From contig LNAC01000774.1 in assembly GCA_002007465.1 (NCBI GenBank), positions 386,426 through 450,425 of the forward strand: a stretch of 64,000 nt of DNA, in the 5' to 3' direction. Origin of the DNA: Ailurus styani (taxonomy: Eukaryota; Chordata; Mammalia; Carnivora; Ailuridae). The notes beneath the pieces were generated by a model. That model saw only the letters and a list, made by a program, of their open reading frames with translations. It had not been told where the DNA came from and did no database searches. Positions 11,225 to 22,479 of this stretch are shown one piece after another. The position numbers and the translations under genes are program-made. Positions within the stretch are counted from its first letter, which is position 1, and every line of letters starts with the position of its first letter.

Positions 11225-12680
11225 AATTCTTTTGCTGAAGTTATCAATGACCTGTTGGTGAGGTACATTTTAGGACTTTCCTTACTGACTTCTTTGCTGC
11301 ATCAGAGGATATTGGTCAACTCACTTCTTGAAATTCACTGTTCCCTGTGTCCCCGAACACTGAAGAATTTTTGTTCTCTTTACCCTTTTCTTATTATTTG
11401 TTTGCTGTTTTTTTATAGTGTTCTTATCCCACCCTTCCTGCCTTTTCTTACTTTCCCTGTTGGTACTACCAAGGTTTTATTTTTGTTTCACTTTCTCATT
11501 TTTCTTACTTTAACAGATAAATCTCATTTGATATCATGTTTAAACTGATTTCTGCATGCTGGTGATTCCTAAATCTGGCTAAGCCTGTATTTCAAAATGT
11601 GTGCTTGTATATGAAACACTTGCTGTACAGTTTGAACTAAGTATCACAGAGGCACCTCAGACTTCTGTGCTTTTAACTGTGCTTCTCTTCCCCAGTCTCC
11701 CAAATTCTTCTCTTTATATTCTGACTTGGTTTGTGATACATTCATCTCATCAGTCACCTAAGAGTCTGTTTTGCTTCTTACCATTCTCTTATATTTAAAT
11801 TAAGAGTCAATCTTGCCAGTTTTACCTTCTAAATATTTTCCCACTAAAGGCCTTCATTTTTGGGAGGACATTAGGACCCTCCTGATTGGTCTTCTTCCTC
11901 TCTCAAATCCATCTTTTCTGGGGCTGTTAGAATAAGTTATCTAAAATTGTTGTGTAACCTTTAGACTTCTTGTCTCCTACAGGATGAAGTCTGTCTTCCT
12001 TACAAAGATTTGTATGTCTTCTTTGTCTCTGGCTTCCTTCCTTGCTCCTTTTTCTCTGTAGTTGCCGCTCCAACAATATCAGCCTGTTTATTGGTCTCCC
12101 ATGTATGCAGTATATTGGATCTGATTATAGTATCATTTCCCATCTTGCTCTTTCTGTCTGAAATGCTTTTCTCCATTTATTTGATTCTTGACTTTCTTTT
12201 ATTTTATCCTATTTTAAGACTTATTTATTTTAGAGAGAGCGCGAGCTTGCAAGCGAAGGGAGGAGCAGAGGAAGAGGTAGAGGGACAGAAGCAGATTCCC
12301 TACTGAGTGGTGAGCCCCATGACAGTGAGCCCATGCCAGTGCCTACTATCTCAATCCCAGGACCCAGAGATCACGATCTCAGCTGAAATTAAGAGTTGGT
12401 CTCTTAACCGACTGGGCCACTCAGGCGCCCTGCCTTTCATTTTAAAAACGTAGCCATCATCTGTTATAGGAAGTCTTCTCTAACAGGAAGAAGGTGTCCT
12501 TTCTTTGAGTTTCTGTAACTTTTTATCTTTAGGTCATTGTGCTATAATTAGTCATATGTCTCTGCAAGTCAGCTAACCTTCACTGGAACTGAACTTATTT
12601 GAAGTCAATGACCATGTTCTTTTTTATCTTTGAATTCCTAGAACTAGGGGTTCAAATGTTTACTGAATAAAGAAAGTGAT
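11225..12680 (+). repeat. L2 LINE 3' half, sense, split by a SINE
   Basis: A long, diverged copy: 'gaagttatcaatgacctgtt' and 'gtgattcctaaatctggct' near the left, 'cctacaggatgaagtctgtc' mid-way, and the 3' tail 'caatgaccatgttctttttt' to 'gtttactgaataaagaaag'. Conserved order supports one element, interrupted at 12212-12430. Frames at 11255-11548, 11601-11798 and 12010-12306 are remnants or chance. Identification rests on remembered consensus phrases. Confidence 0.6.
12212..12430 (-). mobile_element. CanSINE, antisense, old diverged type
   Basis: TTTAAGACTTATTTATTTTAGAG start, GA-rich tract, head ending TTAACCGACTGGGCCACTCAGGCGCCC. The duplication is blurred ('ctttcttttatttta' / 'ctttcattttaaa'). 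It splits the L2 copy. Confidence 0.88.
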
Positions 12681-12938
12681 GTAACTTCTCTTTTTTAATT
12701 ACGCTGTAATTAGCATACCTTAAAATGTGTAGGTCTTAAGTGTTTAGTGCAATAAGTTTGCATAATTGTGTGTACTTAATGGAACTACCATTCCAAACAA
12801 AATACAAAACATTTCTGTCACCCAAGAAAGCTTTCTCATGCTTTGTCCCCTCCAGGTCATCTTTTTCTGACATTTGTCATCGTGAATTAATTTTCCTATA
12901 ATTGGACATCATAAAAATGGACTTATTTTTGTCAACTT

Positions 12939-13150
12939 CTTTTTTTAATTTTTTTTATTATTTTTTAAAGATTTTATTTATTTATTTGACAGAGAGAGAG
13001 ATTACAAGTAGGCAGAGAGGCAAGCAGAGAGAGGAGGAAGGAGGCTCCCTGCGGAGCAGAGAGCCCGATGCGGGCCTCGATCCCAGGACCCTGAGATCAT
13101 GACCTGAGCCGAAGGCAGAGGCTTTAACCCACTGAGCCACCCAGGTGCCC
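12939..13150 (-). mobile_element. CanSINE, antisense, young mustelid-type, inside the L1
   Basis: Contains 'gattacaagtaggcagag' and 'gcagaggctttaacccactg', ending GAGCCACCCAGGTGCCC. The 15-base duplication TATTTTTGTCAACTT is perfect at 12924-12938 and 13151-13165, and removing the SINE restores L1 continuity. Confidence 0.95.
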
Positions 13151-13320
13151 TATTTTTGTCAACTTTTTAGAAGCTTGACATGTTTTTGAGATTCATTCAT
13201 GTTCTTGCCTATATCAATAATTTATTCTTTTTTATTGTTTAGAAGTATTACATGTTAGCTATGCTATAATTTGTTTAGTCATTTTCCTGTTAATAGCCAT
13301 TTTGGGTTTATTTTTGTTTT

Positions 13321-13340
13321 TGTGTGTGTGTGTGTGTGTG
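13321..13340. repeat. (TG)10 microsatellite
   Basis: Pure TG dinucleotide run inside the old L1 copy. Confidence 0.95.
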
Positions 13341-14411
13341 CCTGGTTATTGGGAATAAGACTGTAAACATCTGGAACAAGTATTTTTGTGGGCCTGTGTT
13401 TTCATTTCTCTTGAATAAATATTGAGGAGTGGATTTGGTGGATTGTAGGATGGATTTATGTTTATCTTTATAAGAAATAGCCACTTTATTTCCACAGATG
13501 TGACATTTCACACTCTAACAATGTGTGGGACATCAAGATTCTCTACTTTCTCACCAAAATTCAATGTTTTCAGCCCTTTTAATTTTAGCCATTCATGCTG
13601 ATATGAAGGGGTATCTCATTCTATTTTTAATGTGTATATTCTTGATGACTAAAGTTAAGATATTGAGTCCTTTTTCATGTGTGTGGTGGCTATTTGTATA
13701 TATTATTTTATGAAGTATCTATTTCTGTCTTTTGCCCGCTTAAAAAAATTGAATTGTTTGACTTTAAATATTGATTTGTAGGAATTATTTATATGTTCTA
13801 GATATAAGTCTTTTGACAATTACATATTCTGTGATTGTATTTTTCCATCTTTTTTGGTTTATTTTATTAGTAGTATCTTTTGATATTAGAAATGTTTAAT
13901 TTTGGTGAAGATCAATTTTGACAGTTCTTTCTTTTATGATTAGTACATTTTATGTTCTAAAAATTGTTGACTACCTCAAGTTTGTGGGCATATTCTTCTA
14001 TGGTTGCTTCTAGAAGCTTTAGGGTTATATTTAGATATATGTCCTAATTAATTTTGTGTATAGAGTGGGAAAGAGACTAGTTTATTTCTTTATTTTTATG
14101 CAAATATTCAATTGTTTCAGTAACAAATTTGTTAAAAAGATTTTTCTTTCCCTATTGGGTTGACTTGGCCTTTTGGTTGAAGATCTCTTGACCATATTCT
14201 GTATGTCTATATTTAGACACTATTCTGTTTCCTTGTTCTAGTTAATTTTCCCCATGCCCATATCATACTGTTTTGATTAATGAAACTTAATAGAAGAAAT
14301 GATATCAATTAGTATAAGCCCTCATCTTTTCTTCAGTGTAATTTGACTACCCTTGATCTTTTGCATTTCTATATGAATTTTAGAATCAGCTTATCTATTT
14401 ATTGAACAAAG

Positions 14412-15163
14412 CACACTCAGACTTCTGTTAGCTAGAAAATGGTAATAATGTCATGAACAAACTCCCCATATCTTCTTAAACTGTATAAATAACTTCATAC
14501 ATATGAAAACTCTATGTAAAAAACACACTCTCAACATTATGTAAAGACAGAGAATGGTGAAACTATCAAATAGCTGAGGGTAAAAAGAAAACATTAACAA
14601 AAACTAGCACCATGGTTCCACACACTAGGACTCCAACCCTGTCCTACTGTGGGGCTTTTGTGATTCAAGGAAGACCTTGTAAAACTATTGGAAAAGCAGA
14701 GTAGAGATGGAAATGAAATGGCTTGAGAGTGAATAGGAATGACTACCAGAAAGGTGAAATCTACCCTAAACCTGAAAATACTAAGGTAATTTGGCATATC
14801 AGAAAAGTATTTTAAAGTATGCATATCTTAAAGGGACAGGTTCCAATTAAGAGCTCCATGTGGGAGATTTAGTGATAGATGCTGCACAGTGAGCAGGCAT
14901 ACAACTTAGAAAGTATTAGATGCCATATAAAGGAAAAGGAGTGTGATTTAAAGGGACAGACTCTGTGACTAATTTCAAAGAATAGGAATTAAAAGGATGA
15001 TCCTTCAACTGTATCGCTTCTGGGAGAGAAAAAAGGCAAAAAGGAAGGAAAAAGCTTACTTTGACCATTTGGTTGTGAAGAGGCAAAGAAGAAAAAGGAA
15101 AAATTAGGCTCTTACAAGACAATACAACCACAAAATTGGAGGATTCACCTTTCCCCTACCCCC
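14412..15163. other. unassigned 750-base segment interrupting an old L1
   Basis: L1 antisense sequence stops near 14411 and resumes near 15164 at 'ttaattttgtatcctgcaac', with a few hundred bases of expected ORF2 missing. The intervening purine-rich sequence does not read as L1 on either strand and matches no repeat I recall. Reverse frames at 14594-14824 and 14916-15131 have no recognisable domain. Confidence 0.5.
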
Positions 15164-16802
15164 ACATATTAATTTTGTATCCTGCAACTTTACTGAATTT
15201 ATATATCAGTTCTAGTAGGTTTTTTTTGGTGGAGTCTTTAGGGTTTTCTATATATTGTATCATGTCATCTGCAAGTAGTGAAAGTTTTCTTCCTTACCAA
15301 TTTGGATGCTTTTTATTTCCTTTTGTTGTCTGATTGCTGTGACCAGGAATTCTAGTACTCTGTTGAATAGAAGTGGTGAGAGTGGAGAGAGTCCTTATTT
15401 TGTTCTGATCTGAGCAAAAGCTCTATTTTTCCCCATTAAGAATGATGTTAGCTGTCACTTTTTCATATATGGTCTTTATTGCGTAGTGTTACATTTTCTC
15501 TAACTCTACTTTGTTGAGAGTTTTTATCACGAATGGATATTGAATTTCATCAAATGCTTTTCTGCATCTGTTGAGATGATCATATGATTTTTATTCTTCA
15601 TTTTAGTAATGTGATATGTCACATTGATTTGCAAATATTGAACTACCCTTGCATCCCAGGAGTAAATCCCACTTGATTGCGGTGAATAATCTTTTTAATG
15701 TATTGTTGTATGCAGTTTGCTAATATTTTGTTGAGAATTTTTGCATCTTTATTTGTCAGAGATATTGACCTGTAGTTTTCTCTCTTATTTTAGTGTCTGG
15801 TTTTGGTATCAGGGTAATGTTGGTCTTATAGAACAAATAAATTGTAGCATAGAGCCTTACTTCCCCTTCTATTTTTTAGAATAGTTTGAGAAGAATGGAT
15901 ATTAATTCTTCTTTAAATGTTTGGGAGAATTCACCTGTGAAGCCATCTGGTCTTTTTTTGGGAGTTTTTTGATTACTGATTCAATTTCATTGCTAGTAAT
16001 TGGTCTGTTCAAATTTTTTATTTCTTCCTCAGTTTTGAAGGCTATATATTTCTAAGAATTTATCCATTTCTTCTAGTTTGTCCAGTTTTCTGGCGTGTAA
16101 TTTTTCATATTATTTTCTTGTAATCTTTTTTTTTTTGGTGTTGGTTGTCGTGTCTCCTTTTTCATTTCTGATTTTATTTTTTGAATCCTCTCTCTCTCAT
16201 TCTCTCTCTCTCCTTCTCACTCTCTCCTTCTCTCTCTGTCTATCTCTCTCTTTATGAGTCTGCTAAAGATCTATCAATTTTGTTTATCTTTTCACAGAAC
16301 CAGCTTCTGGTTTCATTTATATGTTTTATTGTTTTTTAAGTCTCTATTTCATTTATTTCTACTCTGTTTATTTTTTCCTTCCTTTTACTGGCTTTGGGCT
16401 TTGTTTTTTCTTTTTCCAGCTTCTTTAGGTGTAAAGTTAGGTTGTTTATTTGAGATTTTTCTTGCTTCTTGAAATAGGCCTGTATTGCTGTAAACTTCCC
16501 TCTTAGAACAGCTTTTGCTGCATCCCAAAGTTTTGGATTGTGTTTTCATTTTCATTTGTCTCCATGTATTTTTTGATTTTCTCTTTGATTCCTTGGTTGA
16601 CCCATTCATTGTTTAGTAACAAGTATTTAGCCTCCATGTATTTGTGTTCTTTCTAGATTTTTTTCTTGTGGTTGATTTTTAGTTTCATACCAGTGTGGTC
16701 TGAAAAGATGAACAATATTATTTCAGTCTTTTTGAGTTTATTTAAACTTGCTTTATGGCCTAACGTGATCTCTTCTGAAAAATGTTCTATGAGCACTTGA
16801 GG
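15164..16802 (-). repeat. L1 LINE-1 ORF2 reverse-transcriptase region, antisense, degenerate
   Basis: Clear reverse-complemented ORF2: 'tttgtatcctgcaactttac', 'cttgcatcccaggagtaaat', 'gtgaagccatctggtc', 'gctaaagatctatcaatttt' and 'ttgctgcatcccaaagttt' occur in the expected order. It ends abruptly at about 16802 (5' truncation). Positions 16187-16252 are expanded into TC-rich simple sequence. Many stops and frameshifts; no function. Confidence 0.88.
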
Positions 16803-18479
16803 TGTCAAATATTAAAGCCATATAAAAATAGTTTTCAGTATGTCATAGCTTAAGGAATTCTGTACTCCTCATGCCTTTTGAAAAATCTGGAAGATGAGTT
16901 TCATCTAACCAAATGATGTTTGGGACTCTTCACCAAAAGGTTTTATGGTGAACATTTAAAAGCATATATAAATACATGTATAAAAATGAAAGAACACAGG
17001 TGGCAATGAGGATGGAAAACTAATGTAAAAATGTTATATATTGTGACAACATTAGAAATGATGAAACTAGAAAGCAGGAGGAGAGGGGATAGGGAAAGAG
17101 GAAAATAGGTGATAGGTACCTATTACAGAATACCAAAAGCACCTGATAAACCAGGTGTTAAAAAGTTGAATGAGGAAACTGGACTCAAGGGAATTAAAAA
17201 AGGAAAAAGTACAAAGGTACTACTAAAACAAAAATACAGAGCTTTGTAAAAACAAAAAATTTTTAACAAAATTAGCAAAGAATACACATCTTATGGACAA
17301 AGAAACATGCTAAGAATAACAAAATACACAGTTTACAAAATATGCTAAAATTGAAACCAAATATATCAGTTATAACAAACAATGTAAATGGGCTTTAGTT
17401 ACTTAATATTTTTTTTGATTGGCTCGTGTAACAAAAACCAACTATATTCTATTTATAAGAGAGGTACTTTAAGATGATTCAGAATGGCTAAAAGTAAAAG
17501 GATGGACAAAAGTATCAATTGGCAAAAGGACCAGACAAATGGAAACAATATGAGAACAGGGATAGTGATCTTGATATCAGATATGGTAGAATGCGAGTCC
17601 AAAAGCTTTACATGTGACAAAGAAGGTTAATGCCAAACTATCTTTTACAAGTAAGATACTTATGAATATTATCCATTTCTCTTTCTTTTTAATATATGCA
17701 AATTTTATGAATATTTATGCATCAAATAACATAGCAACTACCTTTCTGAAAGAAAACCTACGGGAAATGTAGGGGCACATAGAAGCATACAAATAATGGA
17801 CTTCACTACATTGCTTTCATTACTAAGTAGATCAAGTGGACAAATAAGGAGATAGAAGATCTAAACAATATAATCAATGAGTTGATCTTGTGGGTGTATA
17901 TTAAATGCTACACCTTGATAATAGAGAATAGACATTCCTATTGAGGGCCTCTGGCAGGCTGTGATCATATAGTGGTTAGTTCTCTGTGTTGTGAGGGCCT
18001 ATGGCACATTGACAAAATTGATTATGTATTAAGTTATAAAGAAAGCATTAGTAGCATCTATAAAGTAGAAGTACTACAAGCAACATTCTGATTACATTGC
18101 AATAAAACTAGAGTTTACTAACATAAGTAAAATGTTTTCTTCCATCTGAAAATTTAAAAAATGATCAAATAGTTCCTTGGTAAAGGGAAATATAATTAAA
18201 ATCGTGGAGTTGAACATAACAACAGTGAAGACACTGCATATCATAATATGTGTGATACATTTAAAACAATGATCAGTCAAAAATTTCTTGCACTAACCAT
18301 TGTCATCAATAAAAATGAAAAAATAAAAATAAGTGAATTAAATTTCCACTTAAAAACATAAAAACTGGAGGAAGAACAACAAAGCTAGGCAAAAGAAAGC
18401 ACAAGGAAGAAAAATAAGGTAAAAGCAAAAATTGATGTGAGAGAATAGAAAAACAGTAACTCTAATAAATAAACCAGAT

Positions 18480-18940
18480 TCCTGGTATGTTTTTCTCCCT
18501 GGCCATGCAGTAGCTTTTTTAAAAACTGGCAGTTTTATTGATGTCCTAAAAGTTACCCTTTCAAAGTGTACAGTTCAGTAACTTTTAGCATATTCACAAA
18601 GTTGTGCAGTCATCACTACAGTCCAATTCTACAACATTTTTATTACCCGACAAGAAGGCTTGTACCCATAACCATTCCCCCACCCTTTCTTTTCAAGCCC
18701 CGGGCAACCTCTAATCTGCTTTCTGTCTCAGTGGATTTGCCAATGGATATTTCATATAAATGGAATCGTATAATACGTGACATTAGATATTTGGTTTCTT
18801 TCATTTAGCATAATGTTCTTATGGTTTGCTCACGTTGTAGCATGTATCAGTACTTCATTTTATGGCTGAATAGTATTCCGTTTATGGGACTAACACATTT
18901 TGTCTATATCCATTCATTACTTGATGAACAGTACTGGTGT
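18480..18940 (-). repeat. L1 3' UTR/ORF2-end fragment, antisense, nested in the sense L1
   Basis: 'aaagtgtacagttcagtaac', 'agttgtgcagtcatcactac', 'gggcaacctctaatctgctt', 'tcatttagcataatgttctt' and 'tggctgaatagtattccg' are the standard old-L1 3' UTR phrases in antisense. The sense L1 resumes at 'tttttgaaaagttaacaaaa'. Borders to about 15 bases. Confidence 0.85.
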
Positions 18941-20419
18941 TTTTGAAAAGTTAACAAAACAGGGAAATCATTATCTAACTAATTCAAGGGAAAAAGAAAG
19001 GATGGGTATATAAAATAAGAAATAACAAGGGGAAATAACAATTGAAACCAAATAAAAAATATCATGAGGCCACTTTGCAAATACTTTTGAAAACCTATAG
19101 GAAATAAGTAATTTTCTAGGGAAATACAAATTACTAAATTCAACCCCATTAGAGCAGACCATAGAAGCAACAGAGAAAATTATCAAGGAATAACTCTCCA
19201 AAGCACTCAAGCTCAAGTGGTTTTACAGGGGAATCCTACCAAATCGTCACATTAAATATAATTCTAAATGTTTTGAGAAATGATTCCAGAAAAAAAGATG
19301 GAAAACTTCCTAATTTACTTTTCTGAAGGAAGTGTAACACTGAAACTTAAACCGTATAAACAGCACAAAGAGGAAAAACTATAGACAAGTGCAACTCACT
19401 AAATATTGACACAAAATTTCTAAACAAATAATAGCAAACAGAATGCAGTACCACACTGAGAAAGAAATATACATGTTTAGTTAAATATTAAGAATCTATT
19501 AATATAGTATTAAGAAATCTAAGGAAAAAAACCATATTGTCTCCACTGATGCTGATTTTGAAAGCCTTTGAGAAAATTCAGCGTCCACTCATGATAAAAA
19601 CACTCAAAACAGGAATGAATGGATATTTCTTTAACTTGATAAAATATTATATAACTTAGTCTTAAAGTCCCTATCTTAATGGAGAAGCACACAAAATCAT
19701 CAACAGGATAAAGATGCCCACTACTCTTAACTATTCAATACTGTACAGAGATATTAGCCAGTGTATTATATAAGATAAATCAGGGTAAAGAAGTTGTAAA
19801 ACTGTCTCAATCTGCAGATGATATGATATACCTGGGGAACACAGAGAATCAATGATAAAACTAAATCCAATAAAATAATTTAGAGAAATAGAGGGATATA
19901 AAATTAACATGAAAATCAATTGCTTCATACACACCAAGTATAAATAGGAAAAATGACAGCACATGTTTACCATTGGAACAAAGAAGATTAAATATGTAGG
20001 AACAAATTTAACAAATGTGCGAAAACTATATTGAAGAAAAATTTAAAACACTCATTAAAGACACAAAAGTAAAACTGGAAAGACGTTCTTGTTCTTAGAT
20101 GGAACAACTCAACATTATAAGGATGTCAGCTCACCCTAAGTTAGTTTATAAATTCAATAAAATCACAGTAAGAATACCAACAAGTTACTTTATAGAATTA
20201 GGCAAGTTGATATTATAATTTACATTGAAAAAACATGTGAGACAATCCAGGAAAACACTTGAAAAAGCTATACAGGAGTAGGGAGAATAGCCCTATCAAA
20301 CATTATGGCACTGTGGTACTGTTGCATGAATAGAAAAACAGACTAGTAAATTGAACAGAAAGTCCTGAATTAGATTCAAGTACAAACGGGAACTTAGTAT
20401 ATGGCAAAAGTAATGTATT

Positions 20420-21085
20420 AGTCTGACTCCAATAAGGAGAGAGAAACCAACACAGTAATTTGAACCGAGAAAATTTAATACAAAAATTATGAAGTGTAAC
20501 AGGATATTGGAGTAATGAAGCCTTATCTAGTAAGAAGTAAAGAGAATGCCAGAGAATCTAGGAATAGCAGATATAAAGAGCAGCTGTTAATCCCTTTGGG
20601 AGGAAGAACTTCCCCCTATCCTTAGGGTTGAGATTCAGACCACATTGAAGAGGATAGTGAATGAGAGTGGAGTTGCTGTAGTCCTGCACTGGCAGAACTT
20701 GCTGGAAATCACTTCTTTGGAACTTGCGGAAATTTACCTTTAAGATGTAAGGAAAAGCTGTTCACAAAGAGAAATCTTCCTGGAGTCACTCCATATGCAC
20801 CCACCTGAGGGATGGTGCTGGGTGATCCCACCGGCCACTCTGTCCTAGGAGCACACTTGAATCATGAAGCAAAACCCTTTTATCCTGCAGTCCCCAGTGC
20901 CCTCTACTGACAAAGCTTAACATGGCGCCAGCTGGCCAATAAAAAATATGTAAAGGGCTCAGATTCATTTTCACAGTTCAGGTAACAAAATGTGAATTTG
21001 GGGCTGAAAAACAGATTACTGCATAGGCAACATCTCAAAGCAGTACAGTGAGGACTCACTTTTGAAAGCCTATTCCTTGGACAAC
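20420..21085. repeat. unclassified insertion within the sense L1
   Basis: Sequence unlike L1 separates 'tatggcaaaagtaatgtatt' from 'gaataaactccaaattgatt', which are neighbours in L1 ORF2. It resembles a dispersed element I have seen but cannot name ('agtgccctctactgacaaag', 'aaagggctcagattcatttt'); an LTR-type element is one possibility. No frame of note. Confidence 0.45.
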
Positions 21086-21739
21086 TTGGTAGCCATTTGA
21101 AGAATGATAAAATTATATCCATGTCTTTATACCGTACACAGAATAAACTCCAAATTGATTACAGTCTACTTGAAACCATATACGTAGTAGAAGAAAATGT
21201 GGGAAGGGCAATTCACACATAAAAAGAGAAAAATGGTTCTCAAACATATGAAAAATTGCTCACAGTTAGAGAGACATGCAAAAAAGTGACCCTGGGATAT
21301 CCTAGAACACCCATAGGGTGGCAAAAATTTTAAAATATATGACACATTCTGTTGGCAAGGTTGTGATGAAACAGACTCTCTCCTAAGTTGCTGCTGTGAA
21401 TGCAAATTGGTATAACTACTGCAGAGGACAGTCTGGCCCTGTTCTCTCTCCTCAACCTGCGTTGAAGGCCTGGATTGCCGTCTAATGCTTTCTCCTAGTT
21501 CTCCTGGGAGCCTTAAGGCTCTGGTCGCTGAACAACATGAGCATCTCCGGGGACTTCTCTTAATTCTTTTGCCCCACTTCCTGCTTTTAGTATTGAAAAT
21601 CTAGAGTTAATTCATTATTTAATATAATTATTAATGTGGCTTATTTTAGTCTCCCACTTTATTATTTGTTTTCTCTTTATCCCAGTTGTTCATTGTGCCT
21701 CCTTTTTCTACCTTCTTTTTGGTGCAGCACGTATTTTTT

Positions 21740-21947
21740 TTGTAAAGATTATATTTATTTATTTGACACAGAGAGAGAGATTACAAGTAGGCAGAGAGGC
21801 AGGCAGAGAGACAGGGAGAGGAGGAAGCAGGCTCCCTGCTGAGCAGAGAGCCCGATGCGGGCCTCGATACCAGGACGCTGAGATCATGACCTGAGCCGAA
21901 AGCAGAGGCTTTAACCCACTGAGCCACCCAGGCGCCCTGCAGCATGT
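21740..21947 (-). mobile_element. CanSINE, antisense, young mustelid-type
   Basis: Contains 'gattacaagtaggcagag' and 'gcagaggctttaacccact', ending GAGCCACCCAGGCGCCC. The 16-base duplications TGCAGCACGTATTTTT (21723-21738) and TGCAGCATGTATTTTT (21948-21963) differ once. Frames at 21634-21894, 21636-21842 and 21759-22070 are translations of this SINE. Confidence 0.96.
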
Positions 21948-22230
21948 ATTTTTTAGTATACTGTTTTGTCTGCTGTATTGACTTTCATTATACCTTAGTG
22001 TTATTTCAAAAATGGCTTCTCTTCTAGAGATTACACTATGAATCTTTACATTATCACAGTCTACCTTCAAATAATAATACTTCGTGAACAGTGTAAGAGT
22101 TTTACAGCAGTGTAATTTTATTTATCCCTGCCTGCCCGTTGTCCCTCTGATTTTTCATAGTATTTTATTATTTCACTTTAAACAATCTGTAGTCTTAAAG
22201 AAATTTGCATACATATGCAAAGGTAGTTTT

Positions 22231-22440
22231 CTCTCTTTTTTAAAGATTCTATTTATTTAAGGTAGAGTGAGTGTGAGAGAAAGAGAAAGAGAGAGCACAA
22301 GCAGGGGGAGCAGCAGGCAAAGGGAGAAGCAGGCTCTCCACTGAGCAGTGAGCTTGACACAAGGTTCAGTCCCAGCACTCTGGGATCATGACCTGAGTCA
22401 AAGGCAGACACTTAACTGACTGAGCCACTCAGGCACCCCA
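22231..22440 (-). mobile_element. CanSINE, antisense, older type
   Basis: TTTTTTAAAGATTCTATTTA start, GA-rich tract, head ending TGAGCCACTCAGGCACCCCA. The duplication is 'caaaggtagttt' / 'cagaggtagttt' around 22218-22229 and 22441-22452. Confidence 0.93.
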
Positions 22441-22479
22441 CAGAGGTAGTTTAAGAGATATTCTGTATTTACCTATTAT

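Larger units (their letters stand above)
12687..14411 (-). repeat. L1MB-like LINE-1, antisense, 3' UTR and ORF2 C-terminal part
   Basis: Reads as reverse-complemented old L1: 3' UTR ('taaaatgtgtaggtcttaag', 'ttctgtcacccaagaaagc'), ORF2 end ('ttctcaccaaaattcaatg', 'aattttagccattcatgc'), then upstream ORF2 ('gatataagtcttttgacaat'). Continuity breaks at 14411 and L1 resumes at about 15164. No intact frame. Confidence 0.75.
16990..21440 (+). repeat. older L1 LINE-1 ORF2, sense, with two insertions
   Basis: A-rich sense L1: 'acaaacaatgtaaatgggc' and 'aaagtaaaaggatggacaaa' (endonuclease side), 'cctaccaaatcgtcacatt' and 'aatctgcagatgatatgat' (RT, including a decayed version of the ADD-coding core), ending 'gtgaatgcaaattggtataa' near 21410. 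Broken by an antisense L1 piece (18480-18940) and an unclassified insertion (20420-21085). Left border is approximate. Old L1M-class by divergence. Confidence 0.75.

Noticed and set aside
16187..16252. TC-rich block considered as a separate microsatellite insertion
   Set aside because: It sits where old L1 antisense sequence is naturally TC-rich and is best seen as local expansion within that copy.
21634..22070. Overlapping open frames on both strands (70-100 codons)
   Set aside because: They are translations of the antisense CanSINE at 21740-21947; similar peptides recur at 9423, 39185, 40194 and 47443, wherever a SINE lies.
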